Origin: Oscillospiraceae bacterium | GTDB lineage: Bacteria > Bacillota > Clostridia > Oscillospirales > Oscillospiraceae | Assembly: GCA_017540645.1 (NCBI GenBank) | Contig: JAFYAQ010000027.1 | Span: forward strand, 62,001 to 126,000 | Reading direction: 5' to 3' | DNA length: 64,000 nt | Part shown: positions 35,827-44,610 of the stretch, piece by piece | Layout: every line of letters begins with the position of its first letter | Position numbering within the stretch: the first letter of the stretch is position 1 | Translations under genes and position numbers: made by a program | Notes under the pieces: generated by a model | Databases searched by the model: none | What the model saw: the letters and a program-made list of their open reading frames with translations, nothing else | Told to the model about the DNA's origin: nothing

Positions 35827-36948
35827 TTGGAAGCACTGCATCTCATCAGCGGCGGGGACAGCGGCGGGGCCATGACCCATGTGCTGACCCTGCTCAGCCA
35901 ACTGAATACCGACGGACAGGCCCTGCTCCTGACTCTGGGAGACGGGCCCCTGCCCCGGGAAGCTAAACGCCGGGGCATCCCCTGCCGGGTCCTGACCGGC
36001 GGCTTCCTCTCCCAGCTCCGGCAGACGGAGGCGGCCTGCCGCCGGTCGGGCCCACGGGTGCTGCACTGCCACGGCAGCCGGGCCAACCTGTGCGGCGCCC
36101 TGCTGCGCCGGCGGCTCGCCTGCCCGGTGATCAGCACCATCCACTCCGACCCCCGGCTGGATTACCGGGGCCGCCCCGCCGCAGCGCTGTGCTTCGGCGG
36201 ACTGAACGCCCTGGCCTTGCGGAAAATGGACGCGCTGGTCTGCGTCTCCCGGTCCATGGCGGAGACCATGGCCGCCCGGGGCTTTCCGGAGGGAAGGCTC
36301 TTCACCATCTATAACGGCCTGGACCCCCATCCCCCCGAGGAAACGGTCCGGCGGGCGGACTGGCGGGCCGAGCACGGCATCCCCCCGTCGGCGCTGCTGG
36401 TGGGTACCGCCGCCCGGATGGAGGCGGTGAAAGATCTGCCCACGCTGCTCCGGGGCTTTGCCGCTCTGGCGAAGGAAGACAAGAACGCGTACCTGGCCTT
36501 GGCCGGGACCGGCAGGGAGGAGGCCTCCCTCCGCCGTCTGGGTAAGGAGCTGGGGCTGGAGGAGCGTCTGCGCTTCCTGGGCTGGGTGGAGGATATGGAC
36601 AGCTTTTACTCCGCGCTGGACCTTTTCGCCCTCTCCTCCCGGTCGGAGACCTTCCCCTTCGTGCTGCTGTCCGCCGCCCGCTGCGGCCTGCCGGTGGTAG
36701 CCGCCGAGGCAGGGGGCGTGCCGGAACTGATCCGCCATGGGACCACGGGCCTCCTCTTCCCCCCCGGGGACAGCGCCGCCCTGGGGCGGGCGCTGAACGC
36801 CCTGTCCGGGGACGCGGCGCGGCGCGCGGCGCTGGGCGCGGCCCTCCGGGAGCGGGGCCGGAACTTCACCCCCCGGGCCATGGGGGAGAAAATGCGGGAA
36901 ATATACAAAGAAATTCGGAATCATCACATAGAAGGAGAAAGACAATGA
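35827..36948 (+). CDS. Family 4 glycosyltransferase
   Basis: 373-residue GT-B enzyme. The N-terminal domain opens with LHLISGGDSGGAMTHVLTL, the acceptor-side glycine-rich loop of GT4 proteins, and has LHCHGSRANLCG; the C-terminal domain holds the donor-site segments VGTAARMEAVKDLPTLLRGF, SRSETFPFVLLSAARCGLPV and EAGGVPELI. Cytoplasmic or membrane-associated; donor and acceptor unknown, capsule or glycolipid synthesis being possible. TTG start at 35827 with GAGGGAGAG close upstream. Overlaps rpiB by ATGA. Confidence 0.9.
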   Translation: MEALHLISGGDSGGAMTHVLTLLSQLNTDGQALLLTLGDGPLPREAKRRGIPCRVLTGGFLSQLRQTEAACRRSGPRVLHCHGSRANLCGALLRRRLACPVISTIHSDPRLDYRGRPAAALCFGGLNALALRKMDALVCVSRSMAETMAARGFPEGRLFTIYNGLDPHPPEETVRRADWRAEHGIPPSALLVGTAARMEAVKDLPTLLRGFAALAKEDKNAYLALAGTGREEASLRRLGKELGLEERLRFLGWVEDMDSFYSALDLFALSSRSETFPFVLLSAARCGLPVVAAEAGGVPELIRHGTTGLLFPPGDSAALGRALNALSGDAARRAALGAALRERGRNFTPRAMGEKMREIYKEIRNHHIEGERQ

Positions 36949-37382
36949 TCGTAATTGCATCGGATCACGCGGGATTGAAGCTGAAGGGCCAGATCATGGA
37001 GCATCTGCAGGAGCGGGGCCTCGCCTATCGGGACCTGGGCACCTACACCAGCGAGAGCTGCCACTATCCCGACTATGCCGCCGCGGCGGCCCGGGCCGTG
37101 GCCAAGGGAGAATATGAAAAGGGTATCCTGGTGTGCGGCACGGGCATCGGCATGTCCATCGCTGCCAACAAGATCCACGGGGTGCGCTGCGCACATTGCT
37201 CGGACGTGTTCTCCGCCAAGATGTGTCGGGCGCACAACGACGCCAACATGCTCGCCCTGGGCGAGCGGGTGGTGGGCGCCGGTCTTGCCATGGAGATCGT
37301 GGACGCCTTTTTGGATGCGGAGTTCCTGGGCGGCCGTCATGCCGACCGGGTGAAGATGATGATGGAGCTGGAGAAGGAATGA
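36945..37382 (+). CDS. rpiB: Ribose-5-phosphate isomerase B
   Basis: 145 residues of the RpiB/LacAB family, interconverting ribulose 5-phosphate and ribose 5-phosphate (or a related sugar phosphate) in the pentose phosphate pathway. ASDHAGLKLK at the start, the catalytic Cys in LVCGTGIGMSIAANK (about Cys65), and CRAHNDANMLALGERV are characteristic. ATG overlaps the GT4 stop, and its own stop overlaps the next ATG. The coupling with a glycosyltransferase is unusual but gives no further clue to substrate. Confidence 0.93.
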   Translation: MIVIASDHAGLKLKGQIMEHLQERGLAYRDLGTYTSESCHYPDYAAAAARAVAKGEYEKGILVCGTGIGMSIAANKIHGVRCAHCSDVFSAKMCRAHNDANMLALGERVVGAGLAMEIVDAFLDAEFLGGRHADRVKMMMELEKE

Positions 37383-38494
37383 TCGTCCGCGGCCACAGAG
37401 TTTATCGGGGCCACAGGGGAGGCCATTCTCACCTGTCGGCAGTGCTGCTCACCGTCTTCTTCCTGGTGCTGCTGGCGCTGCTGACGGCTTTCTCCATGCT
37501 GCCGGAGTATCTGGTATACCACCGGGACAGCGTGGAAATGGTGGTGCCCATGCTGGAGGAAAACGGCCAGCCCTACACCGTGGAGAGCGTGGCGCCCCCG
37601 CAGCCCTACGCCGGCGCCGTCCTCTCCTCCGTACAGGTCACGGAGCCGGATTATCGGGATGTGGACATGGCCAATATCCGGGGCATAAACTATCTTCGCT
37701 GTTATTATGTGGCCGGCAGCAAAATGACCGAGACGGGCCTGGATAACGCCGTAAAGGATGCCCAGCGCAACAATCTCCAGGGCCTGATCCTCCAGATGAA
37801 GGACGAGAAGGGCACGCTCAACTGGGTGTCAGAGGTGGCCATGGCCTCCTCCAACGCAGCCAACAGCCAGTGGGACCCCTCGGCCTATATCGCCGAGCTG
37901 AAGGCCGACGGCTGGTTCCTGGCGGCGGACGTCTCCTGCGGCGTGGATACCCTGCTGGCGGAGAAAAATCCGCAGACGGCTCTGCGGGACGCCACCGGCG
38001 CCGTGTATGAGGACGGCAGCGGCAAATGGGTGGACCCCTGGAATCGGACGGTGCGGACCTACATCGTGGAGTTGTGCCAGGATCTGCTGCGCATGGGCTT
38101 TGACGAGATCATTCTGTCCCATGTGGAGCATCCCAACGCCACGGTGAGCTACACCCGGGACGTGGCCGCCGACCTTAGCCGGACCGCCTGCGTGATGAAC
38201 TTTTCCATGGCGGTGCGGCAGGCTCTGGACGCCAGTCTGACGGCCAGCGGCGCCCATCTGGACGTCCGCATGAGCCGAGACGCCCTGTTCGGCGGCGACA
38301 ACGGCCAGTCGCTGGAGAATTTCCTGAAGGTCTTTGACCGGGTGGTGATCTCCACCGCCTATTACGGCGACGATGTGAAGTATTTCATCGACAGCGGGGT
38401 GGACTCTACCCTTCGCTTCGTGCCCCAGATGACCTGGGCTTTCGGAGGCGCCTCCGTGGCGCTGGATCCCGCCGCTCCCGTGGCGGAGAAATGA
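37379..38494 (+). CDS. Membrane-anchored putative glycoside hydrolase (DUF4015-like)
   Basis: 371 residues. A basic N-terminus and one membrane span (LSAVLLTVFFLVLLALLTAF) anchor an extracytoplasmic TIM-barrel-like domain. INYLRCYYVAGSKMTETGLD, GLILQMKDEKGTLNWVSEV and the C-terminal RFVPQMTWAF fit the DUF4015/putative glycosidase group (RGI... / VIDVKDDxG pattern), here with several deviations, so activity is uncertain. ATG overlaps the rpiB stop (ATGA). Last gene of the three-gene operon, followed by a terminator. Confidence 0.72.
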   Translation: MIVRGHRVYRGHRGGHSHLSAVLLTVFFLVLLALLTAFSMLPEYLVYHRDSVEMVVPMLEENGQPYTVESVAPPQPYAGAVLSSVQVTEPDYRDVDMANIRGINYLRCYYVAGSKMTETGLDNAVKDAQRNNLQGLILQMKDEKGTLNWVSEVAMASSNAANSQWDPSAYIAELKADGWFLAADVSCGVDTLLAEKNPQTALRDATGAVYEDGSGKWVDPWNRTVRTYIVELCQDLLRMGFDEIILSHVEHPNATVSYTRDVAADLSRTACVMNFSMAVRQALDASLTASGAHLDVRMSRDALFGGDNGQSLENFLKVFDRVVISTAYYGDDVKYFIDSGVDSTLRFVPQMTWAFGGASVALDPAAPVAEK

Positions 38495-38547
38495 GCTGCT
38501 GTATCGCCGGAGGACGTCACCGGCAGGCCTTGGCACCTACAGAACGG

Positions 38548-38586
38548 AAAACCCCGCCCGACCGGGAATCGGTCAGGCGGGGTTTT
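38548..38586. terminator. Bidirectional terminator
   Basis: AAAACCCCGCC...GGCGGGGTTTT with an inner CGACC/GGTC arm; A- and T-runs serve both the rightward operon and the leftward rluD gene. Confidence 0.88.
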
Positions 38587-38639
38587 ATATTTTACGGCTT
38601 CACCGATCCGGGCGGCTCCCGTTCCGCAGCGGACCGTGC

Positions 38640-39551
38640 TCAGACCGGCGGGCCCAGCCGGGACAAAACCTGGGTGAAGTATTCCGGCAGCTCGCTGGTG
38701 AGGAACACGCTCTCTCCGCTCCGGGGATGGACGAATTTCAGAGACCGGGCGTGGAGGCACTGTCCCTCCAGCCCCTTTTCCGGCTTTCCGGCGCCATAGA
38801 CCATGTCCCCCAGCAGCGGGTGGCCGATGTGGGCCATGTGGACCCGGATCTGGTGGGTGCGGCCGGTCTCCAGGATGCAGCGCAGATGGGTCCAGCCGCT
38901 GTAGCGCGCGATGACCTCCCAGCGGGTGACGGCCCGGCGGGAGTTTTTTTCTGTGACGGCCATTTTTTTCCGATCCACGGGATGGCGGCCGATGGGGGCG
39001 TCGATCACCCCGGCGTCCTCCCGGAAATTCCCCCGGACCACCGCCTCGTACACCCGGCTGAGACTCCGGTCGGAGAGCTGGGCCGAGAGGGACAGGTGGG
39101 CCGCGTCGTTCTTGGCGGCGATCAGCAGCCCGCTGGTGTCCCGGTCCAGGCGGTGGACGATGCCCGGGCGGAACACCCCGCCTACCCCGGAAAGGGAGTC
39201 CCCGCAGTGGTAGAGCAGCGCGTTGACCAGCGTCCCGTCCGGGTGCCCGGGGGCCGGATGCACCACCAGACCCCGGGGCTTGTTCACCACGATCACGTCC
39301 GCGTCCTCATACACGATGTCCAGAGGGATGTCCTGGGGCAGGGCCTGGGAGGGGGCGGCTTCGTCCGCCACTTCCACGGTGAACACATCCCCGGCGCGGC
39401 ACAGCTCGCTCTTTTTCACGGCCTTTCCATCCCGCCGTACCGCGCCCTGGGCGATCAGACGGGCGGCGGCGGAGCGGGTGAAGCCGGAATGCGCCAGGAG
39501 AGCGTCGATTCGCTCGCCGCTCTCCTGGGAAATGATCTCTTTTACGCTCAT
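38640..39551 (-). CDS. rluD: RluA-family pseudouridine synthase (RluD-like)
   Basis: 303 residues. An N-terminal S4 RNA-binding domain (RIDALLAHSGFTRSAAARLI, residues 14-75) precedes the synthase domain with the catalytic HRLDRDTSGLLI (Asp in the RLD motif), VYEAVVRG, and RTHQIRVHMAHIGHPLLGD. It modifies uridines in large-subunit rRNA; the exact target is inferred from family resemblance. The ATG overlaps the lspA stop codon (ATGA), so the two are translated together. Confidence 0.92.
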   Translation of the reverse strand: MSVKEIISQESGERIDALLAHSGFTRSAAARLIAQGAVRRDGKAVKKSELCRAGDVFTVEVADEAAPSQALPQDIPLDIVYEDADVIVVNKPRGLVVHPAPGHPDGTLVNALLYHCGDSLSGVGGVFRPGIVHRLDRDTSGLLIAAKNDAAHLSLSAQLSDRSLSRVYEAVVRGNFREDAGVIDAPIGRHPVDRKKMAVTEKNSRRAVTRWEVIARYSGWTHLRCILETGRTHQIRVHMAHIGHPLLGDMVYGAGKPEKGLEGQCLHARSLKFVHPRSGESVFLTSELPEYFTQVLSRLGPPV

Positions 39552-40792
39552 TTGAACTCGGCCAGAATGGAGTCCAGGTCAAACTCATCCGCAGCCGCGG
39601 GCTTCTTGACCTCCGCCTTGGGCGCGGCGGGCTTGGTCTCCGTCTTGGGAGCGGCAGGCTTGACCACCGGCTGAGGAGCCGCGGGCCGGGCAGCGGGCTT
39701 GACCTCCGGCTGGGGAGTCGCGGGCCGGGCGACCGGTTTGACCTCCGGCTGGGGAGCCGCGGGCCGGGCGACCGGTTTGACCTCCGGCTGGGGAGTCGCG
39801 GGCCGGGCGACCGGCTTGACCTCTGCCTGGGAGGTCTCGCTCTGGGCCGGAGCTGCCGGCCGGACCACACTGTGTACGGCGGCATCCTCGGGACGGCTGA
39901 CCGCCCGGGCGGCACGCACCGCTTCCGCCGGAGCCTCGGCGGCTTCCGCCGCGGTCACGGCAGCAGCCGCGGGACGGGGCCGGCGCACACGGACCTCTTC
40001 ACCCTCCGCGGGGCGGGGCCGATGGACGCGGACCTCCTCGCCCTCTGCGGGCCGGGGCCGGCGGACACGGGCCTCCTCACCCTCCGCGGGGCGGGGGCGG
40101 CGGACACGGACCTCCTCACCCTCCGCGGGGCGGGGGCGGCGGACACGGACCTCCTCACCCTCTGCGGGGCGGGGCCGACGGGGACGCTCCGGTTCGGCTT
40201 CCTCCCGGACAGCGGCGACCCGCCTGCGGCGGGGAGCTTCCTCCTCGTCTTCGTCCTCTTCCTCGTCCCGGGGACGACGCCGGCGGCGGGGAGCTTCCTC
40301 TTCCTCCTCATCCTCGTCCCAGTCTTCCTCCGGGGCACCGATGCCGCCGGAGATCAGGGCGATGCAGAACAGGATGCCGAAAACCACCACCAGGATATCC
40401 GCCAGGTTGAAAATAGCAAAGTGGATGAACTCCAGCTCCAGCATGTCCACCACATAGCCGTAGATGGCCCGGTCGATGCCATTGCCGAGGAGACCCGCCA
40501 GCAGCAGGACGCCGGTCCAGCGGGCAAAGCCGGTGCGGAGGTAGCCGCCTCTGCGCAGACCCAGCACGATGAACAGGGTGAAGGCCGCCAGCAGTACCAG
40601 CAGCACCCAGCGCACCCAGCTCACACCGCTCAGAAGCCCGAAGGCAATGCCGAAGTTTTTGATATAGGTCAGGTGCAGCAGGCCGGGGAGCAGCGGTTTG
40701 ATTCCGGTATTCAGCTCAATGTGAGATACGGTCCAGAATTTCATGAACTGGTCCGCCAGCAGAAACAGCACACCGATGATGGCATAAAGCAT
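39548..40792 (-). CDS. lspA: Signal peptidase II (LspA) with a ~264-residue repetitive C-terminal tail
   Basis: 414 residues; ordinary LspA proteins have 150-170. Residues 1-150 are a complete prolipoprotein signal peptidase with four spans, YIKNFGIAFG, GNGIDRAIYGYVVDM (catalytic Asp116) and FNLADI (Asp132). The tail is cytoplasmic-facing if the topology is normal: an acidic/basic block (EEDWDEDEEEEEAPRRRRR), five 13-residue RRPRPAEGEEVRV units, an Ala-rich stretch, four ARPATPQPEVKPV units, and the end DEFDLDSILAEFK. The ATG at 40792 is about 10 bases after AAAGGAG. A second, normal LspA is at 63318. Downstream of ileS by 63 bases. Confidence 0.9.
   Translation of the reverse strand: MLYAIIGVLFLLADQFMKFWTVSHIELNTGIKPLLPGLLHLTYIKNFGIAFGLLSGVSWVRWVLLVLLAAFTLFIVLGLRRGGYLRTGFARWTGVLLLAGLLGNGIDRAIYGYVVDMLELEFIHFAIFNLADILVVVFGILFCIALISGGIGAPEEDWDEDEEEEEAPRRRRRPRDEEEDEDEEEAPRRRRVAAVREEAEPERPRRPRPAEGEEVRVRRPRPAEGEEVRVRRPRPAEGEEARVRRPRPAEGEEVRVHRPRPAEGEEVRVRRPRPAAAAVTAAEAAEAPAEAVRAARAVSRPEDAAVHSVVRPAAPAQSETSQAEVKPVARPATPQPEVKPVARPAAPQPEVKPVARPATPQPEVKPAARPAAPQPVVKPAAPKTETKPAAPKAEVKKPAAADEFDLDSILAEFK
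39661..39820 (-). repeat. 39-bp tandem repeat array A in lspA tail
   Basis: About four 39-bp units coding for ARPATPQPEVKPV-type peptides, 85-95 % alike by eye. Confidence 0.85.
39972..40187 (-). repeat. 39-bp tandem repeat array B in lspA tail
   Basis: Five 39-bp units plus a partial unit coding for RRPRPAEGEEVRV-type peptides, with different sequence from array A but the same period. Confidence 0.85.
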
Positions 40793-40855
40793 GGGTGACA
40801 CGCTCCTTTTTCTATATTTCCTTTGAAAAGACTTTCCCTTCCATGAGAAGGTTTT

Positions 40856-43633
40856 TCAGAGCTTCATGGCTTTGACGACGGCGGCGCAGCGGCGGCAGAG
40901 AGTCGGGTGTTCCTCGTCCGTGCCTACGCTGGGATCCCGGGTCCAGCAGCGCTGGCACTTGGGCAGGGCGCTGGGCTCCACATGGACGGTCACGGTCTCG
41001 CCCTGTACGCCCTCGCCTGCGCCGGATTCCAGCCGGGCCTCGCTGACGATGCAGAGCTTTGCCAGCTCTTCTCCGTCCACACCCAGGGACTTGCCCTCGG
41101 GGACATACACCGTCAGACGGGCGTCCAGGGGCTTGCCGATGAGCTTTTCCGCCCGGGCCAGTTCCAGGGCCTTGTTCACGTCGGCCCGGACCCGGAGCAG
41201 CAGCTCCCAGCGGGCCTCTTCCTCGGCCGTCAGCACCCAGGCGGGGTCAGCCTTGGGCATATCGTTCAGACAGACGTTCCGGGGGTCCTCGGCCGCGGCG
41301 TGGGGCATGGCCAGCCAGATCTCGTCCGCCGTGAAGCTGAGCACCGGAGCCAGCAGCCGGGTGATGGCGTCCAGCACGATCCAGATGGCGGTCTGGGCGC
41401 TCCGGCGGGAGAGGGAGTCCGCCCCGTCGCAGTAGAGCCGGTCCTTGATCACGTCCAGATAGAAGGAGCTCATCTCTACCACGCAGAAATTGTGGATGGC
41501 ATAGGTGGCCACATGGAATTCGTAATTCTCGTAGGCCTGCAGCACCCGCTCGATCAGCTTCCGGGTCTGGACCACGGCCCAGCGGTCCAGGGGCAGCATG
41601 TCCTCAAAGGCCACGGGAGCGTCGGGGTCAAAGCCGTTCAGATTGCCCAGGATATAGCGGGCGGTGTTGCGGATCTTCAGGTACTTGTCGGAGAGCTGCT
41701 TGAAGATGTTGTCCGAGCAGCGCATGTCCTGGGTGTAGTCCGCACTGGCGGCCCACAGACGGATCAGATCCGCGCCGTACTTGGGGATGATGTCTCCCGG
41801 GGCGATACCGTTGCCCAGGGATTTGTGCATGACCTTGCCCTCGCCGTCCACGGTCCAGCCGTGGGTCAGCACGGCCCGGTAAGGGGCGGCGCCCCGGGTG
41901 GCCACGCCGGTCAGCAGGGAGGACTGGAACCAGCCGCGATACTGGTCGCCGCCTTCCAGATACAGGTCCGCCGGCCAGCAGCCGGGAGCATCCAGCTCCA
42001 TGGAGGCGGCATGGGTGCTGCCGGAGTCAAACCAGCCGTCCAGAGTGTCGGTCTCCTTGACAAAGGGGCCGGCACCGCCGCAGTGGGGGCAGGTGAAGCC
42101 CCGGGGCAGCAGCTCGGAGGCATCGGCGTCAAACCAGATGTTGGAGCCGTGCTCGGCAAAGAGGGCGGAGGTCTTTTCAATGGTCTCCGGCGTGCAGACG
42201 GGCTTGCCGCAGTCCGGGCAGTAGAACACCGGGATGGGGAGACCCCAGCGGCGCTGGCGGCTGATGCACCAGTCGGCCCGCTCCCGGATCATGGAGAGCA
42301 TCCGCTCGTGGCCCCAGCCGGGCATCCACTTCACCTGGTCGGCGGCGTCGCAGGCCTGGTCCTTGAAGGCGTCCACGGAGCAGAACCACTGGGGGGTGGC
42401 CCGGAAGATGATGGGGTTTTTGCAGCGCCAGCAGTGGGGGTAGCTGTGGACGATGTCCTCGCTGGCAAAGAGGGCGCCGCTGTCCTTCATGTCCTGGAGG
42501 ATGACGGGGTTGGACTCTTCCACCTTCAGCCCGGCGTACTTGCCGGCGTAATCGGTGTGGCGGCCCTGGTCGTCCACGGGGACCACCATCTCCATGCCGT
42601 AGCGGCGGCAGGTGGCGTAGTCGTCCGCGCCGAAGCCGGGGGCGGTGTGGACGCAGCCGGTGCCCGAGTCCATGGTGACGTACTCGGCGTTCAGGATCCG
42701 GGAGGTCTTGGGCAGGAAGGGATGGGCGGCCAGCATGTTCTCAAAGAAGCTGCCCGGATGGGTCTCCAGGATCTCCCAGGAATCAAAGCCGCCGATCTTC
42801 ATGACCTTTTCGGTCAGGGCCTCGGCCATGATGAAGATATCCCCTGCGGGGACCTGCACCAGGGCGTAGCTCTCCCGGGGGTGCAGGCTGATGGCCAGGT
42901 TGCCGGGCAGGGTCCAGATGGTGGTGGTCCAGATCACGAAGGAGACCCGGCTGTGGTCCACGTGGGGCAGCAGGCCCAGATCGTTATGGAGGGGGAATTT
43001 CACATAAACGGTGGTGACGGGGTCGTCCTGATACTCGATCTCGGCCTCCGCCAGGGCGGTCTCATCGTGGGGGCACCAGTACACGGGCTTCAGGCCCTTG
43101 TAGATGTAGCCCTTCTGGTACATGGCGCCGAAGACCTTCACCTCCTGGGCCTCAAAGGCCGGGTCCATGGTGAGGTAGGGCTTGTCCCAGTCGCCCAGGA
43201 CGCCCATGCGCTGAAAGCCCTGGCGCTGTACGTCCACATAGTGCTGGGCGTACTTGTGGCAGGCGGAGCGGAATTCGCTGACGCTCATGGCCTTCCGGTT
43301 CAGGCGCTGCTCCTTGATGATGGCGCTCTCGATGGGCATGCCGTGGTTGTCCCAGCCGGGGGTGTAGGGCACTTGATAGCCGGACATGGATTTATAGCGG
43401 TTGATAAAGTCCTTCAGGCACTTGTTCAGGGCGTGGCCCATGTGCAGGGCGCCGTTGGAGAAGGGGGGGCCGTCGTGGAGGACAAAGAGGGGGCGGCCCT
43501 CCGTCCGGCGGAGCATCTCCCGGTAGAGATCCAGTTCTTCCCATTGACGGAGCATGTCCGGCTCCCGCTTGGGCAGACCGGCGCGCATGGGAAAGTCGGT
43601 TTTCGGCAGGTTTACGGTGGCGTTGTAATCCAT
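40856..43633 (-). CDS. ileS: Isoleucyl-tRNA synthetase
   Basis: 925 residues, type 1 IleRS. Class I signature HMGH is at residues 64-67 after PPFSNGAL; the editing domain (about 190-380) contains the expected TVYVKF and WTTTIWTLPGNLA segments; the KMSKS loop reads KVMHKSLGN, with His for the first Ser. The zinc-binding end CQRCWTRDPS...CRRC is intact. ATG preceded by TAGGAGAACCGCC. No T-box leader (no GGGTGG...CCGCG element) was found in the 142-base gap to divIVA, unusual for a Firmicute ileS. Confidence 0.96.
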   Translation of the reverse strand: MDYNATVNLPKTDFPMRAGLPKREPDMLRQWEELDLYREMLRRTEGRPLFVLHDGPPFSNGALHMGHALNKCLKDFINRYKSMSGYQVPYTPGWDNHGMPIESAIIKEQRLNRKAMSVSEFRSACHKYAQHYVDVQRQGFQRMGVLGDWDKPYLTMDPAFEAQEVKVFGAMYQKGYIYKGLKPVYWCPHDETALAEAEIEYQDDPVTTVYVKFPLHNDLGLLPHVDHSRVSFVIWTTTIWTLPGNLAISLHPRESYALVQVPAGDIFIMAEALTEKVMKIGGFDSWEILETHPGSFFENMLAAHPFLPKTSRILNAEYVTMDSGTGCVHTAPGFGADDYATCRRYGMEMVVPVDDQGRHTDYAGKYAGLKVEESNPVILQDMKDSGALFASEDIVHSYPHCWRCKNPIIFRATPQWFCSVDAFKDQACDAADQVKWMPGWGHERMLSMIRERADWCISRQRRWGLPIPVFYCPDCGKPVCTPETIEKTSALFAEHGSNIWFDADASELLPRGFTCPHCGGAGPFVKETDTLDGWFDSGSTHAASMELDAPGCWPADLYLEGGDQYRGWFQSSLLTGVATRGAAPYRAVLTHGWTVDGEGKVMHKSLGNGIAPGDIIPKYGADLIRLWAASADYTQDMRCSDNIFKQLSDKYLKIRNTARYILGNLNGFDPDAPVAFEDMLPLDRWAVVQTRKLIERVLQAYENYEFHVATYAIHNFCVVEMSSFYLDVIKDRLYCDGADSLSRRSAQTAIWIVLDAITRLLAPVLSFTADEIWLAMPHAAAEDPRNVCLNDMPKADPAWVLTAEEEARWELLLRVRADVNKALELARAEKLIGKPLDARLTVYVPEGKSLGVDGEELAKLCIVSEARLESGAGEGVQGETVTVHVEPSALPKCQRCWTRDPSVGTDEEHPTLCRRCAAVVKAMKL

Positions 43634-43736
43634 AAAAGGCGGTTCTCCTATTACAATCTATTCGTCAATGAAAGGACGGCGCACAGCCGCCCGGGGAAGG
43701 AGAGGGCATCTCCCTCCGGGTCCCTTCCAAGGCAAG

Positions 43737-43764
43737 AAAGCGGGGCGTGGCGGCCCCGCTTTTT
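43737..43764. terminator. Terminator between divIVA and ileS
   Basis: AAAGCGGGGC, short loop, GCCCCGCTTTTT; a T-run occurs on both strands, the minus one weaker (CTTTCTT). Confidence 0.7.
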
Positions 43765-43775
43765 GTCAGGATTCC

Positions 43776-44534
43776 TTACAGGACAAACTCCTCGTCGCCG
43801 TCGTCGGCGCTGGGAATGGCGTCGTCCGCCTCCTCGGCGGGTTCGGAAACGGCGTCCTCAAAGGCCTTGAAGTAGTCCGGAACATCGGCCTCGGGCTCCG
43901 CTTCGGCTTCGGGTTCCGCTTCGGGCTCAGCCGCGGGCTCCGCCTCGACCTCTTCGGCCTCGGCCGCTTCCTCCACAGCCTCGGGCTCGGCCGCGGGGGC
44001 GGCGATGGCCTTCCTCTCGTTGGGGGCGGGGGTCACGATGGCGCCCACCAGATCGGCGTCGGCGATGGCCCGGATGTAGGCCAGAGCGTCGCTCAGAGCC
44101 TTGGTGGTGGTCTGGATGCCCTCGGCGGCGGAGCTCTGGGCCTTCTGGAGGCGCAGCTCCTCGGCCTGCCGCAGCTGGGTCAGGTTGCCGGTCACGGCAT
44201 CCGCCTGCTCCTGGGCCTCGGCCACGATGGCATCGGCCTTCTCCTGGGCCTGGGAAACAAGATCGTCGGCCTGGGTCTTGGCGTCCTCAATGATGAGACG
44301 GGCGGTCTTCTGGGCGGATACCAGCGCCTTGTGCATGTCCTCCTCAGAGCCTCTGTATTCTTCGATCTTGTCCACAAGGACCTTCATTTTGGCGCGCATG
44401 GTGGCAAGTTCCTTCTGGGAGACGGACAGGTCGTTGGCCAGCTCGTCCAGAAAATCATCGACCTCGTTCATGGCGTAGCCGCCGAAGGTGGATTTTTCAA
44501 AGGTCTTTTCCCGAATGTCCTGAGCAGTGATCAT
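43776..44534 (-). CDS. divIVA: DivIVA-domain protein
   Basis: 252-residue coiled-coil protein. The N-terminal membrane-binding DivIVA domain is clear (DIREKTFEKSTFGGYAMNEV, DDFLDELANDL), followed by a coiled coil to about residue 150 with HKALVSAQKTARLIIEDAK, and an acidic, Ala/Glu/Pro-rich tail. DivIVA-type proteins localise to curved membrane at the septum and poles and organise division and wall growth. The ATG follows GAAGG by 9 bases; 76 bases downstream of sepF. A TATAAT lies at about 44558 but its -35 box is poor. Confidence 0.92.
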   Translation of the reverse strand: MITAQDIREKTFEKSTFGGYAMNEVDDFLDELANDLSVSQKELATMRAKMKVLVDKIEEYRGSEEDMHKALVSAQKTARLIIEDAKTQADDLVSQAQEKADAIVAEAQEQADAVTGNLTQLRQAEELRLQKAQSSAAEGIQTTTKALSDALAYIRAIADADLVGAIVTPAPNERKAIAAPAAEPEAVEEAAEAEEVEAEPAAEPEAEPEAEAEPEADVPDYFKAFEDAVSEPAEEADDAIPSADDGDEEFVL

Positions 44535-44610
44535 ATGGATTTACCTTCTCTCTGTAAGAATTATATGTTTATTTCTTTTTTATAAACGCCGCGGCGACAG
44601 GGGACACGGA

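Noticed and set aside
35740..36960. N-terminal extension of the phosphatase-GNAT protein
   Set aside because: It runs antisense through the GT4 gene; the internal ATG at 35739 has a ribosome site and the RHG motif follows directly.
39972..40187. Possible CRISPR array in the lspA tail
   Set aside because: The 39-bp units are contiguous coding repeats with no spacers.
43634..43775. T-box riboswitch before ileS
   Set aside because: The gap is short and lacks a T-box sequence and specifier stem.
40907..43870. 987-codon plus-strand frame opposite ileS
   Set aside because: Shadow of ileS and part of the intergenic region.
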